A DNA stretch of 64,000 nt, taken from the NCBI GenBank assembly GCA_014238155.1, contig JABABQ010000014.1, forward strand, positions 62,001-126,000, read 5' to 3'. Numbering within the stretch: the stretch's first letter is position 1; the number at the start of each line of letters is the position of its first letter. The notes under the pieces are model-generated. The model did no database searches and had not been told where the DNA came from. It worked only from the letters and a program-made list of their open reading frames with translations. The stretch is from Rhizobiaceae bacterium (GTDB lineage: Bacteria; Pseudomonadota; Alphaproteobacteria; Rhizobiales; Rhizobiaceae). Of the stretch, positions 27,907 to 36,695 are shown piece after piece. The translations under genes were made by a program, and so were the position numbers.

Positions 27907-28773
27907 TCACGCGTCCAGGTTTTTGCCGACGATGCGCATCAGGAAGACGGCAACGATGTTGGCGAGGATAACGGCGTATATTCCACCTGCCGAGCCAAGC
28001 CCGATATTCTGACTTTCCAACACTCGCTGAAAGATCAGGTAGGTAAGTGTTTTGGTGCCGAATGCGCCTCCTGTGGTTACGAATATCTCGGCGAAGATCG
28101 ACAGCAGGAAGATCGTCTGGATCAACACGACGATGGTCATGGCGCGCGCCAGGTGCGGCAGGATGATGTAGGCGAAGCGCTGCAGCGGCTTCGCGCCATC
28201 CATCTCGGAAGCTTCAAGTTGATCTCTATCCAGTGATTGAACGGCAGTCAGCAGGATGAGCGTTGCGAAGGGCAGCCATTGCCAACTGACGATTATGATG
28301 ATCGATTGAATAGATGCCTGAGACAGCCATTCGATCGGTGTTGCGCCAAACAATTTCCAAAGATGTGCAAACAGGCCGTTCACAGGATCCATGAAGATGT
28401 TCTTCCAAACGAGTGCCGAGACCGTCGGCATTACGAAGAACGGGGCAATAACCAGGACGCGGACGATACCCTGTCCCCACATTGGCTGGTCGAGCAAAAG
28501 AGCCAGCAGGACGCCGAACACCACCGTGATGGTGAGCACGCCACCGACGATGATCAAGGTTGTTTGAATACTGGGCCAGAAAGAAATCGAACTGACGAAG
28601 CGAATGTAGTTGTCAAATCCCACCCAACCCAAATCACCTCCGCGAAGAGGCAGGTATTTTCGAAACGAGAACCACAAAGTCATCGTCAGCGGTACAAGCA
28701 TCCAACCAAGAAGCAGGATCACGGCCGGGGCCAACATCAGGCGGGCTGCGGATCTGGAGTTCTGCGTTGCCAT
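27907..28773 (-). CDS. smoF: Polyol ABC transporter permease (SmoF/MtlF type)
   Basis: A MalF-type permease of 288 residues from the ATG at 28773, which has AGGAGAGG eight bases upstream; a longer frame opens at 28854 but adds an untypical tail and overlaps the intercistronic hairpin. Six helices are predicted. The EAA loop contains EASEMDGAKPLQRF. It pairs with the SmoG-type permease to form the membrane channel. Confidence 0.9.
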   Translation of the reverse strand: MATQNSRSAARLMLAPAVILLLGWMLVPLTMTLWFSFRKYLPLRGGDLGWVGFDNYIRFVSSISFWPSIQTTLIIVGGVLTITVVFGVLLALLLDQPMWGQGIVRVLVIAPFFVMPTVSALVWKNIFMDPVNGLFAHLWKLFGATPIEWLSQASIQSIIIIVSWQWLPFATLILLTAVQSLDRDQLEASEMDGAKPLQRFAYIILPHLARAMTIVVLIQTIFLLSIFAEIFVTTGGAFGTKTLTYLIFQRVLESQNIGLGSAGGIYAVILANIVAVFLMRIVGKNLDA

Positions 28774-28844
28774 TGGGTGCACCTCTCCTGTTGACGGGAT
28801 TGCCGTTTGAGACGTCGATTTCCATTTATGGAGTATCTTGGTGG

Positions 28845-28872
28845 GAGGGGCCACGATTTATCGCGACCCCTC
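28845..28872 (-). promoter_or_regulatory. Stem-loop after binding-protein gene
   Basis: Arms of 13 bases (28845-28857 and 28860-28872) pair with two G-U pairs around a 2- to 4-base loop. On the transcribed strand it follows the stop of the sugar-binding-protein gene by 14 bases and precedes the SmoF-type permease. No T tract. This is the same placement as the hairpins after the TTT and TRAP binding-protein genes. Confidence 0.7.
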
Positions 28873-28886
28873 AAAGTCAGGAGCGA

Positions 28887-30191
28887 CTAGCGGTAGCCAG
28901 CAGCTTCCATTGCCTCGTTGGTCAAAGCCTGAGCTTTAGCCAGTGCTTCTGCCACGGTTTGCTGTCCCGCATAGGCTGCGGAGAACTCCTGGCTGACTTC
29001 AGTTGCAATGCCGGCAAACTCCGGGATGGCTGCAAACTGAATACCCACATAGGGGCTTGGATCGACGGTTGAGTTGTTCGGATCAGCCGACAGGATGGAG
29101 TCCAGGGTCTTTTGAGCGAACGGAACCGCCTTGTAGTTCGGGTTCTCATACAACGAGGTGCGCGCACCAGGAGGCACGTTGGCCCAGCCTTCTTTGGCTG
29201 CAACGAGCTCGATGTAGCCTGTGCCGGTTGCCCATTCGACGAACTGTTTGGCAGCAGCTTCTTTCTGCGTACCAGCCGGGATGGCCAAAGCCCATGCCCA
29301 CAGCCAGTTGGAACGTACACCCATGCCATTATCTGGCGCCAAAGCAAAACCAACTTTGTCAGCTACGGTTGAGTCTTTAGGGTTCGTGACGAAAGATGCA
29401 GCAACAGTCGCGTCAATCCACATGCCACACTTGCCTTGCTGGAAGAGCGACAGGTTTTCGTTAAACCCGTTGGTCGAGAAGCCCGGAGGACCCGCGTCGT
29501 TCATCATATTCACGTAGAAATTAAGCGTATCGGACCATTCGCGCGTATCGAATTGGGCGTTCCAGTTTTCGTCGAACCAACGTGCGCCAAATGAATTTGA
29601 CATCGCTGTGATGAAGGCACCGCCTTCACCCCAACCGGCTTTGCCGCGCAGGCAAACGCCGTTAATTTCTTTGTCTCGATCAGTCATCGCGCGTGCCGCC
29701 TTGGCAATGAACGACCACGAAGGCGCATCGGGCATTTCCAGACCGGCAGCTTTCATCAGATCGGTGCGGTACATGATCATCGATGATTCACCGTAGAACG
29801 GTGCAGCAAACAACGTACCATTATAAGACAGGCCGCCGCTCATCGCAGGCAAAATGTCACCAGCATTATATTCAGCAGACAGATCGTCCAAAGGAACCAG
29901 CCAGCCGTTTTTGCCCCAGATCGGGGTTTCGTACATGCCGATTGTCATAATATCAAAGGCACCGCCCTTGGTGGTGATGTCGGTCGTTACGCGCTGACGC
30001 AGAACGTTCTCTTCCAGTGTGACCCACTCAACAGAGTGGCCAGTTTTCCTGGTGAAATCATCGGTCAGACCCTGCATACGGATCATATCACCGTTGTTCA
30101 CGGTAGCGATGGTGAGTGTATCGGCCAGAGCGCTGGTCGCCACAGTCATGGCAACGGCACTGGACAAACAAAGTAGTTTCTTAGAAAGCAT
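28887..30191 (-). CDS. smoE: Polyol ABC transporter solute-binding protein (SmoE/MtlE type)
   Basis: A 434-residue extracellular-solute-binding protein (family 1 fold). I start at ATG 30191, preceded by GGGAGGA, which gives a signal peptide ending ALADT; an upstream in-frame start at 30293 would abut the regulator gene and bury the signal. Family marks are GVCLRGKAGWGEGG in the hinge region and GMWIDATVAASFV. It binds sorbitol, mannitol or related polyols in the periplasm. As first gene of the smoEFGK-smoS-mtlK-like operon, it is followed by a hairpin that may favour its own expression. Confidence 0.92.
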   Translation of the reverse strand: MLSKKLLCLSSAVAMTVATSALADTLTIATVNNGDMIRMQGLTDDFTRKTGHSVEWVTLEENVLRQRVTTDITTKGGAFDIMTIGMYETPIWGKNGWLVPLDDLSAEYNAGDILPAMSGGLSYNGTLFAAPFYGESSMIMYRTDLMKAAGLEMPDAPSWSFIAKAARAMTDRDKEINGVCLRGKAGWGEGGAFITAMSNSFGARWFDENWNAQFDTREWSDTLNFYVNMMNDAGPPGFSTNGFNENLSLFQQGKCGMWIDATVAASFVTNPKDSTVADKVGFALAPDNGMGVRSNWLWAWALAIPAGTQKEAAAKQFVEWATGTGYIELVAAKEGWANVPPGARTSLYENPNYKAVPFAQKTLDSILSADPNNSTVDPSPYVGIQFAAIPEFAGIATEVSQEFSAAYAGQQTVAEALAKAQALTNEAMEAAGYR

Positions 30192-30227
30192 CCGGTTTCC
30201 TCCCTTGGTATGCTGAACTGGGACGAC

Positions 30228-30275
30228 GCTAGTCAATATTGTACGCGTGGTCAATATACTTTTTACGCGCGCTAA
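30228..30275. promoter_or_regulatory. Candidate promoter/operator region of the polyol operon
   Basis: The 101 bases between the LacI-type regulator gene and the binding-protein gene contain a ten-base direct repeat (TAGTCAATAT at 30230-30239, TGGTCAATAT at 30248-30257) and a GC-centred imperfect palindrome (TTACGCGCGCTAA, 30263-30275). LacI-family operators are short CG-centred palindromes, so the latter is the better operator candidate. Promoter boxes could not be assigned with confidence. Confidence 0.3.
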
Positions 30276-30292
30276 GTTTTGACCTGTGAACA

Positions 30293-31324
30293 CTATGCCG
30301 ATGTACGCATTATCAGCTTGCCATCAAACAGTTTTTCCTCGCGAGACGTGGGGCGATTTCCATCTTCAATCATATTGAAAAGCGACTCAGCGCTGCGCTC
30401 GGATATCGCTTGATAGTCGTGAGACACGGTGGTTAGAGGTGGACAGGTGAAACTTGAAAATGGATGGCCATCGAGACCGGCAACGCGAATATCACAGTCT
30501 TGGGAAATGCCCACCCGCAACCCATTTTGAAAGCAGGCCGCAAGAAACCCAATGGCCAGGCGATCATTGCTGCAAAGTATTGTCGAAGATTGCATTTCGC
30601 CACTGTCCAGCAGCCTAATTCCCTCGCGCAGGCCGATTTCTTCCAGGGCCCAACCCTCGCCCTGCGCTTGAAATATGTACGGCTCATGCCCCTGTTTTTC
30701 CATCGCATCCAGGTAACCCTGTCGGCGTTTTCCGGCATTTGGGTTCGGTGGAGTCTTCATCTCGAAAAAGCAGGGTGGCTCTCCGGTCCGGCACAAATAT
30801 TGGACCATCATCGAGGTAAATTGCGGGTTGTCAGACCCAACAAATACGTCACCAATCCCTTCAATATTACTGTCAAAGAGAACGGTCGGCACATCCCGAC
30901 AGAACTGCTCAACAACTTTGCGATCTGATGCACGCCCCAAAGGCGCCAGCAATACTCCCGCAGGTTTCATCGATCTCAGCGTATTGAGGATTTCGTTTTC
31001 CAACTCCTGCTTACCATGCGAACTGAAAAGCGAGGGAGAAAACCCGGCTTCGATACAACGGGTTTCCAGAAAACGAGCGATTTCCGCGAAAAACGGGTCG
31101 GCGAGATAGGGTACTACAATGCCGATGTTTTTTGTCAGGCGGCGGTTCTGATTGACCGCATAGATGTTGGGACGATAGTCGAAGCGCTCCAGCGCCTCTT
31201 CAATGCGCCTGCGGGTTTTTGCGCGCACACTGTTTGGATCGTTAAAATATTTCGACACCGTTGGTCTGGAAACACCGCATTTGGCAGCGAATTCTTCCAT
31301 GTTCTTTATTTTTTCAGTACTCAT
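30293..31324 (-). CDS. LacI-family transcriptional regulator of the polyol operon
   Basis: A 343-residue LacI/GalR-type regulator. The helix-turn-helix and hinge are at residues 8-60 (FAAKCGVSRPTVSKYFN, then RRRIEEALERFDYRPN); the periplasmic-binding-like effector domain starts with NIGIVVPYLADPFFAEIA. It lies directly upstream of and in line with the polyol ABC operon, so it most likely controls it and responds to a polyol or its ketose. An operator candidate lies between the two. Confidence 0.88.
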   Translation of the reverse strand: MSTEKIKNMEEFAAKCGVSRPTVSKYFNDPNSVRAKTRRRIEEALERFDYRPNIYAVNQNRRLTKNIGIVVPYLADPFFAEIARFLETRCIEAGFSPSLFSSHGKQELENEILNTLRSMKPAGVLLAPLGRASDRKVVEQFCRDVPTVLFDSNIEGIGDVFVGSDNPQFTSMMVQYLCRTGEPPCFFEMKTPPNPNAGKRRQGYLDAMEKQGHEPYIFQAQGEGWALEEIGLREGIRLLDSGEMQSSTILCSNDRLAIGFLAACFQNGLRVGISQDCDIRVAGLDGHPFSSFTCPPLTTVSHDYQAISERSAESLFNMIEDGNRPTSREEKLFDGKLIMRTSA

Positions 31325-31722
31325 TATTCCATTCCGCAGCTATCCCGCTGATATTGCTCTATCTACACTGAGTTCCCGTGCCGGTCATCGTCGCAAGTTT
31401 CGATTTAACGCGCGTAAACTTAGATGTAAGAAATTGAAGGTAATTTCTTGGTCCTGTCAATTCCCAGGGAAAAAAATCCGAAAGTTATTGGCAAATCCAC
31501 GACTGATCAGAGCAGCACGGGAGCGAATTTACTGGATCGCCGCAACACACCCATCTTCATAGACTGTGTTTGAATAAATATCAGAAACCAGTAATCCAAC
31601 GCTCAATTACCGTTCGGACTGCTGAGGAAGCGGCGCACCTGTGAGAGCTCACCGGCCTTGTCAGAAGCGACCAATTCGGCAAACATACCTGTTCAAATTG
31701 GGACCTTGGATAATCAACACTC
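31325..31722. other. Intergenic region between divergent genes
   Basis: About 400 bases between the LacI-type regulator (minus) and an acyl-CoA synthetase (plus). It must contain both promoters; I see no gene, repeat or clear terminator. Short open frames run through it without family resemblance. Confidence 0.5.
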
Positions 31723-33594
31723 ATGGCAGATTTTGGCAATAAACGCATTTGCACCCTTGACGACCTGCAAAGGTTCGAAGCGGAAAAAACCCTGGAACAG
31801 CGTCTGCCTGAGCACAGCATTCTGGATGTGTTTATCGCCAGCGCGAAACGAAACGGGGACGCGACAGCGATCACAATGTTGATGACTGGCGCAGCCGACG
31901 AGCAACCGCGTCGCGTGACGTATGATCAGTTGCTTGGAATGATCCGCGGAGCCGCCAATCTATTTTCCGAACTGGCAGGCCCGGCACCGGGAGTGGCCTA
32001 TATGCTGCCATCGCTGGTTGAAACCCATGTCACCCTGTGGGGAGCTGAAACAGCGGGCTATGCGGTGCCGATCAACTTTTTGTTGCAGGGGGACAGTATT
32101 GCCGAATTACTGAAAGCCTCAGGCGCAAAAATTCTGGTGGCGCTTGGCCCGCATCCGCAACTTGATATCTGGCAAAAGGCTCTGGAATTGCGCGATGCGG
32201 TTCCTGGCCTGATCCTGGTACGTGTCTCTCCTCCAGACACACCAGCAGAGGACGGGGTGGTCGATCTCGGGACAGCCTTAAAGGCGCAACCTGTTGATGA
32301 ATTGACCTTTGGCGCGCCTCGGGGGGGTGATGATGTTGCGGCCTATTTTCATACCGGCGGCACAACTGGCGTTCCCAAACTTGTGGCGCACACACATCGC
32401 GGCCAGTTGGTTGCCGGGTTCGGTGGCGCTGCAATGTGCGGCTACACGCCAGATGATGTGCTGACCGCCACCTTGCCGCTGTTTCATGTTGCCGGAACTA
32501 TTGTGGCGGGTCTCAGCGCCTTCATGGCGGGTACTGAGCTCGTCATCATGACACCAGCGGGATTGCGCAACCCGGCTATCGTTGAAGGCTTTTGGCGTCT
32601 TGTGGCCCAGCATAAGGCGACACTGATTGGCGGTGTGCCAACGGCTGTTGGCGCGGTATTACAGGTTCCGGTGGGCGATAATGACATCAGCGCGGTCCGT
32701 GCAGGTCTGACCGGTGCAGCCCTTTTGCCACCAGCGGTTGGCAAGCGTTTCACCGAAGTCACGGGTTGCACCCTTTATGAAATACTCGGCATGACCGAAG
32801 CTTCCGGGTTGATCAGTATTGATCCGCTCAGCGGATCTGGCGGAGTTGGTTCTGTCGGCTGGCCACTGCCTTATACGCGGGTTGATGTCCTGCGCCAGAA
32901 TGCGGATGGCAGTTTGGGTGAGGTGTGCGCGGCTCGCGAAATTGGTGTCATTGCGATTAGTGGTGATCACGTCTCGCCCGGATATCGCAATCCCGACCAC
33001 AATGATGATGTTTTCAATAATGGCGTTTTGAATTCCGGCGACCTTGGCTACAAAGATGAACAAGGCCGGGTCTACATTGCTGGTCGTTCCAAGGATCTGA
33101 TTATTCGCAGCGGTCACAATATCGATCCGGCAATGATCGAAAACACCATGAGCACACATCCTGCAGTTGCGCTTGCTGCTGCTGTTGGACAGCCAGACGC
33201 CTATGCCGGAGAACTGCCAGTGTGCTTTGTTCAGCTGGTTCCCGACATCGATGTGAGCGTTGAAGAATTGCAGGCACATGCCCAAAGCGGCATTGATGAA
33301 CGCCCCGCCTGGCCCAAGGAAATTCACATTGTGGACACCATTCCGCTGACGACGGTTGGCAAGATCTATAAGCCGAGCCTGCGTTGTGACTCAGCCAGGC
33401 TTAGGATTTCCAACCTCGTTTGCAATGAGCTTGGTTTGCCGAATGCGGAAGTCGAAGCAGTTGACGGTGGTGCGCGCGGCCTGCGGGTAACGGTGACACT
33501 TGATAAAGTTGACGGGGGAAGCGTTGCTGCAGTGGAAAAGGAACTCTCCGCCTATTTGTTTGAGGCCGTCGTGCAAGTGCGGACTGCTGATTGA
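31723..33594 (+). CDS. Acyl-CoA synthetase (ANL superfamily)
   Basis: A 623-residue AMP-forming ligase of the fatty/aryl acid group. The phosphate loop is FHTGGTTGVPKL, an unusual variant with His-Thr-Gly-Gly in place of the common TSGTTG; the GMTEASG motif, the GDLGYKDEQGRVYIAGR hinge and the catalytic lysine in TTVGKIYK follow. It has a C-terminal extension of about 70 residues with a small ferredoxin-like look (LRVTVTLDKVDGG) that is seen in some long members of the group. It stands alone between two divergent or convergent neighbours. The acid it activates is unknown. Confidence 0.85.
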   Translation: MADFGNKRICTLDDLQRFEAEKTLEQRLPEHSILDVFIASAKRNGDATAITMLMTGAADEQPRRVTYDQLLGMIRGAANLFSELAGPAPGVAYMLPSLVETHVTLWGAETAGYAVPINFLLQGDSIAELLKASGAKILVALGPHPQLDIWQKALELRDAVPGLILVRVSPPDTPAEDGVVDLGTALKAQPVDELTFGAPRGGDDVAAYFHTGGTTGVPKLVAHTHRGQLVAGFGGAAMCGYTPDDVLTATLPLFHVAGTIVAGLSAFMAGTELVIMTPAGLRNPAIVEGFWRLVAQHKATLIGGVPTAVGAVLQVPVGDNDISAVRAGLTGAALLPPAVGKRFTEVTGCTLYEILGMTEASGLISIDPLSGSGGVGSVGWPLPYTRVDVLRQNADGSLGEVCAAREIGVIAISGDHVSPGYRNPDHNDDVFNNGVLNSGDLGYKDEQGRVYIAGRSKDLIIRSGHNIDPAMIENTMSTHPAVALAAAVGQPDAYAGELPVCFVQLVPDIDVSVEELQAHAQSGIDERPAWPKEIHIVDTIPLTTVGKIYKPSLRCDSARLRISNLVCNELGLPNAEVEAVDGGARGLRVTVTLDKVDGGSVAAVEKELSAYLFEAVVQVRTAD

Positions 33595-33672
33595 AGTCTT
33601 GAACTGTATCGGCGGACACTCGGCAAACTAACAACAAGCAGTGTCCTTGATGCAAGGTCATTTTCAGCGAAA

Positions 33673-34263
33673 CTATGTTGCTTCTCTTGCAGTCCCGTTG
33701 CCTTCCAGCAAGTAGGTGGTTCTGGGCCTGTGGCCCTTGATTTGGATTTCGCCGCGTGGCGATGTTCGGTAGCGATCAGATAGCAAATTCCACGTCTCTG
33801 CCGAAATCTGGATTTGATCGGCAACACCCTCCGATTCCATTCTGCTGGCGACGTTCACAGTATTGCCCCAGAGGTCGTACGAGAATTTCTGCCTGCCGAT
33901 AACGCCGGCGATCACGGCGCCAGAATGCACACCAATTCGCATTTTCAAATCGACATTATTATCCCGTCGGAACTCACCAAAGGCCTTTTGCATTCCCAAA
34001 GCCAGATCAGCGATATTCTCCGCATGATCAGCTACGCTTCCATTCAACCCGGTCGCCATCATATAGGCGTCGCCGATTGTTTTAATTTTTTCAGCGCCGT
34101 GTTTTTCGGCGAGTTTGTCGAACCGCGAAAACAGATCGTTTAGGAGATTCACCAGTTCATCAGCTTCCATTTTGCGGGAGATGTCGGTGAAACCGGCAAG
34201 ATCAGCAAACAACACAGACACACTTTGGTGGGTGTCCGCCAAGGGTTCTTCCTGCTCCTTCAA
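33673..34263 (-). pseudogene. Truncated adenylate/guanylate cyclase catalytic domain
   Basis: A 196-residue class III nucleotide cyclase domain and nothing else. Metal-binding aspartates are in VLFADLAGFTD and in IGDAYM; the transition-state Asn-Arg are in GNTVNVASRM. The frame starts with TTG, but the family-like sequence continues upstream (EIAKRLKEQEEP, the usual linker to this domain) straight up to an in-frame TGA. Normal relatives have N-terminal sensor or membrane domains in front of this linker. The stop and the missing front suggest a deletion or truncation against the LVIVD gene that now lies 75 bases upstream. It could still make an active, unregulated domain. Confidence 0.65.
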
Positions 34264-34337
34264 CCGCTTAGCAATTTCTCAGACTACAAGGTGTTGAATT
34301 GGTGATTTGCGTAACGTTTGTCCGGGGGGCCTGTCTG

Positions 34338-35600
34338 TTACAATTGGCATTCCATAATGAACAAACCACCATTGTAGTCATTGCCATAAACCAGCCCGTC
34401 GGCTGATACCCACACGTCGCAGGACTGAATAATCAGCGGTCGGCCGGGGCGATGGTCAGCCAGTTTGTTGGGTGCCGGTGGCACAAATGCGGCAATTTCG
34501 CGAGGTTGAAAGGGATTGCTGATATCGGTCACCCGATAGCCGGCATTTTGATAGGTGGAATAGATGATATCGGAACTGACCATGCCATCTGGACGGTTTT
34601 CATAGATGTTATGGGGTCCAAAATGGGCGCCTTTAGCCTTGTAGTCGTGCTCATCTGGTGTCGGGAATGTGGAAATACTGACCGGGTTGGAGGGTTCGCG
34701 ATTGTCAAATATCCAAGTGTATTTGATGCCGTCGGCACAATTATCCAACACCGCCTCGTCAGCAACCACCAGCAGGTCACGGTCGGGAAGCGGCAGACAA
34801 TTATGGGTGCCACCGCCAAAGGGCGGCGACCAGTTTCGATGGGTGATCAGACCAGGCGCCGACCGGTCTGAAATATCGAGAATGACCATGCCCGCATCAC
34901 GCCACGCCGCGTAAGCCGTGTCGCCGTGAATGATGGCATGGTGTAAACCATTGCGCCGTGTCGGTGCCCAATCGGGCTCTTCACCTGCGGCAGTGTTCAT
35001 GCCGGGCAGCCAATACCTTCCAGCCTCCCTGGGTTGGGTCGGGTCGCTCATGTCGATTGTCATGAAGATGTAGTCGGTAAATCCATCGAGCAAGACCGAA
35101 GCGTAGGCCCACTGCCCTCCGACATACCAAAGGCGATGGATGCCACCACCTTCGACCGACATGAACCCGATTTTTCGCGGTTCAGCCGGGTTGGCGATGT
35201 CGTATACCGCCATGCCGGCGGTCCAGTCGCGGATTGATTCAGCGGTGGCTTCAGCCGTGCCAACCTTCTCCCCGAGTGCGCCTTTATAATATTGTTCTTC
35301 GTCCTGAAATTCAGGGGCAGCAAACATGTCTTTGGCATTGATCACCAAAAGCAGGTCACCATGGGTCTGCAAATGTATGTTCCAGGTATTTTTCGGCGCC
35401 TCGATATAATTGACGGGTTTGGGATCGCGAGGATCTCGCACATCAATCACGCTGAACCCCTTGGAAAACATATGGCCGGTAATGGCAAAACCTTTATTGA
35501 CCATCAGCTGAACGCCATCAGGTCGACCGCCCTGATCTGAATGACCAATCAGTTTCATGTTTTTGGCGTATTCAGGTTTTGGCAAATTTTGACTGGCCAT
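34338..35600 (-). CDS. LVIVD-repeat beta-propeller protein (paralogue)
   Basis: A 420-residue protein with LVIVD-type blades: VIDVRDPRDPKPV, VYDIANPAEPRKI, TIDMSDPTQPREA, ILDISDRSAPGLI, and VTDISNPFQPREI. It matches the protein at 12090-13364 in length, blade order and in shared stretches such as WLPGMNTAAGEEP versus WMPGQNVAAGEVP and GLHHAIIHGD versus RLHHAMRVGD, so the two are paralogues. No signal peptide. I chose ATG 35600 (GAGGAAG upstream); an in-frame start 30 bases earlier is possible. It lies next to a 2-hydroxyacid dehydrogenase and a cytochrome b561-like gene on the same strand. Function unknown. Confidence 0.8.
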   Translation of the reverse strand: MASQNLPKPEYAKNMKLIGHSDQGGRPDGVQLMVNKGFAITGHMFSKGFSVIDVRDPRDPKPVNYIEAPKNTWNIHLQTHGDLLLVINAKDMFAAPEFQDEEQYYKGALGEKVGTAEATAESIRDWTAGMAVYDIANPAEPRKIGFMSVEGGGIHRLWYVGGQWAYASVLLDGFTDYIFMTIDMSDPTQPREAGRYWLPGMNTAAGEEPDWAPTRRNGLHHAIIHGDTAYAAWRDAGMVILDISDRSAPGLITHRNWSPPFGGGTHNCLPLPDRDLLVVADEAVLDNCADGIKYTWIFDNREPSNPVSISTFPTPDEHDYKAKGAHFGPHNIYENRPDGMVSSDIIYSTYQNAGYRVTDISNPFQPREIAAFVPPAPNKLADHRPGRPLIIQSCDVWVSADGLVYGNDYNGGLFIMECQL

Positions 35601-35708
35601 ATTGGGTCTTCCTCGTTTCGGTTTGCTCAACCTTGTCCGGTGCGGGGCACAAGTTGAAGTAGATAGATTTTCGAGCGGACCCTCACCGGGCTCCCCTTCA
35701 TTGATACT

Positions 35709-36647
35709 TTATCCCGGCGCCTTGAGAACCCGCCTGACATTGGCGGCTGCGACTTCAGCTATTCGTCGGTTGGATTCCTGCGTGACCCCGGCAATATGCG
35801 GCGTGAGGATCAGGTTCCCGATGCCGGCAAACAGTTTACATGCCTCTGCATTGATAGGTTCAACATTCAGTGTGTCCAATGCCGCACCCCCCAATGTTCC
35901 AGATTGAAGTGCGGCGGCGCAGGCAGCCTCATTGACAATTCCACCTCTGGCAGAATTGATCAGAATTGCCCCATTCTTCATTATCGAAAATTGAGCAGCG
36001 TCTATCAGATTTCGGGTTTGGGGCAGCAACGGACAGTGCAGTGTGATGACATCCGAGCCAGCAATCAAACTTTCCAAATCCATGCGACGGGCATTGGCCC
36101 ATGCTGGAGAATCGTCAGGCATCATCGCATCATAGGCAACCACATCCATTCCCATGGCGGCGGCCTTACTCCCCACAACCTGGCCGATTGAGCCGAAACC
36201 GATCACCCCCATAACCCGACCTGCCAGTTCGACGCCGCTACCAAATTTTGGTCGATCCCATACGCCTGCGGCGACATCCTGTGTGGCAAAATAGGCAGGG
36301 CCCCGCAGCAGTATCATTGCTGTGGCGATGACATATTCAGCAACCGACAACGCGTTTGCACCGATGGCGGGATAGACATCGATATTCCGCGCTTTGCAGG
36401 CGACCAGATCAATATTATCAAGACCAACTCCCATGCGCGCCACAACCTTCAGATTTGGCGCTGCTTCAAGCAGTTCCTCATCAACCTGGGTTGCGTTGCG
36501 AACAATTATTACGCGGATATCTGCTGCCAAAGACAACAACTCATCACGTTTACCCCAAAGTTCCGGGTCCCAGTGGACATCATATTCAGCGATCAACTCT
36601 TCCGCCGTCGGCCGGTCCATAAACTCACTAATTAGCACATCTGCCAT
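35709..36647 (-). CDS. D-2-hydroxyacid dehydrogenase (phosphoglycerate dehydrogenase-like)
   Basis: A 312-residue NAD-dependent dehydrogenase of the D-isomer 2-hydroxyacid family. NAD motif GVIGFGSIGQ; catalytic Arg in NSARGGIVNE, Glu in LNVEPIN, and His in LTPHIAGVT. The start at ATG 36647 has GGAAAGG upstream; an in-frame GTG at 36677 is possible. Family members reduce 2-keto acids such as hydroxypyruvate or glyoxylate, or oxidise the D-hydroxy acid. It lies between the cytochrome b561-like and LVIVD genes, all on the minus strand with short gaps. Confidence 0.88.
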   Translation of the reverse strand: MADVLISEFMDRPTAEELIAEYDVHWDPELWGKRDELLSLAADIRVIIVRNATQVDEELLEAAPNLKVVARMGVGLDNIDLVACKARNIDVYPAIGANALSVAEYVIATAMILLRGPAYFATQDVAAGVWDRPKFGSGVELAGRVMGVIGFGSIGQVVGSKAAAMGMDVVAYDAMMPDDSPAWANARRMDLESLIAGSDVITLHCPLLPQTRNLIDAAQFSIMKNGAILINSARGGIVNEAACAAALQSGTLGGAALDTLNVEPINAEACKLFAGIGNLILTPHIAGVTQESNRRIAEVAAANVRRVLKAPG

Positions 36648-36695
36648 TGGGGATGCCTTTCCGAGGCTGTTCTCCACCGATCGAACGAAACGGTC

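Noticed and set aside
33614-33646. GGACACT/AGTGTCC inverted repeat between convergent genes
   Set aside because: Seven-base arms around a 19-base loop and no T run; too weak to call a terminator.
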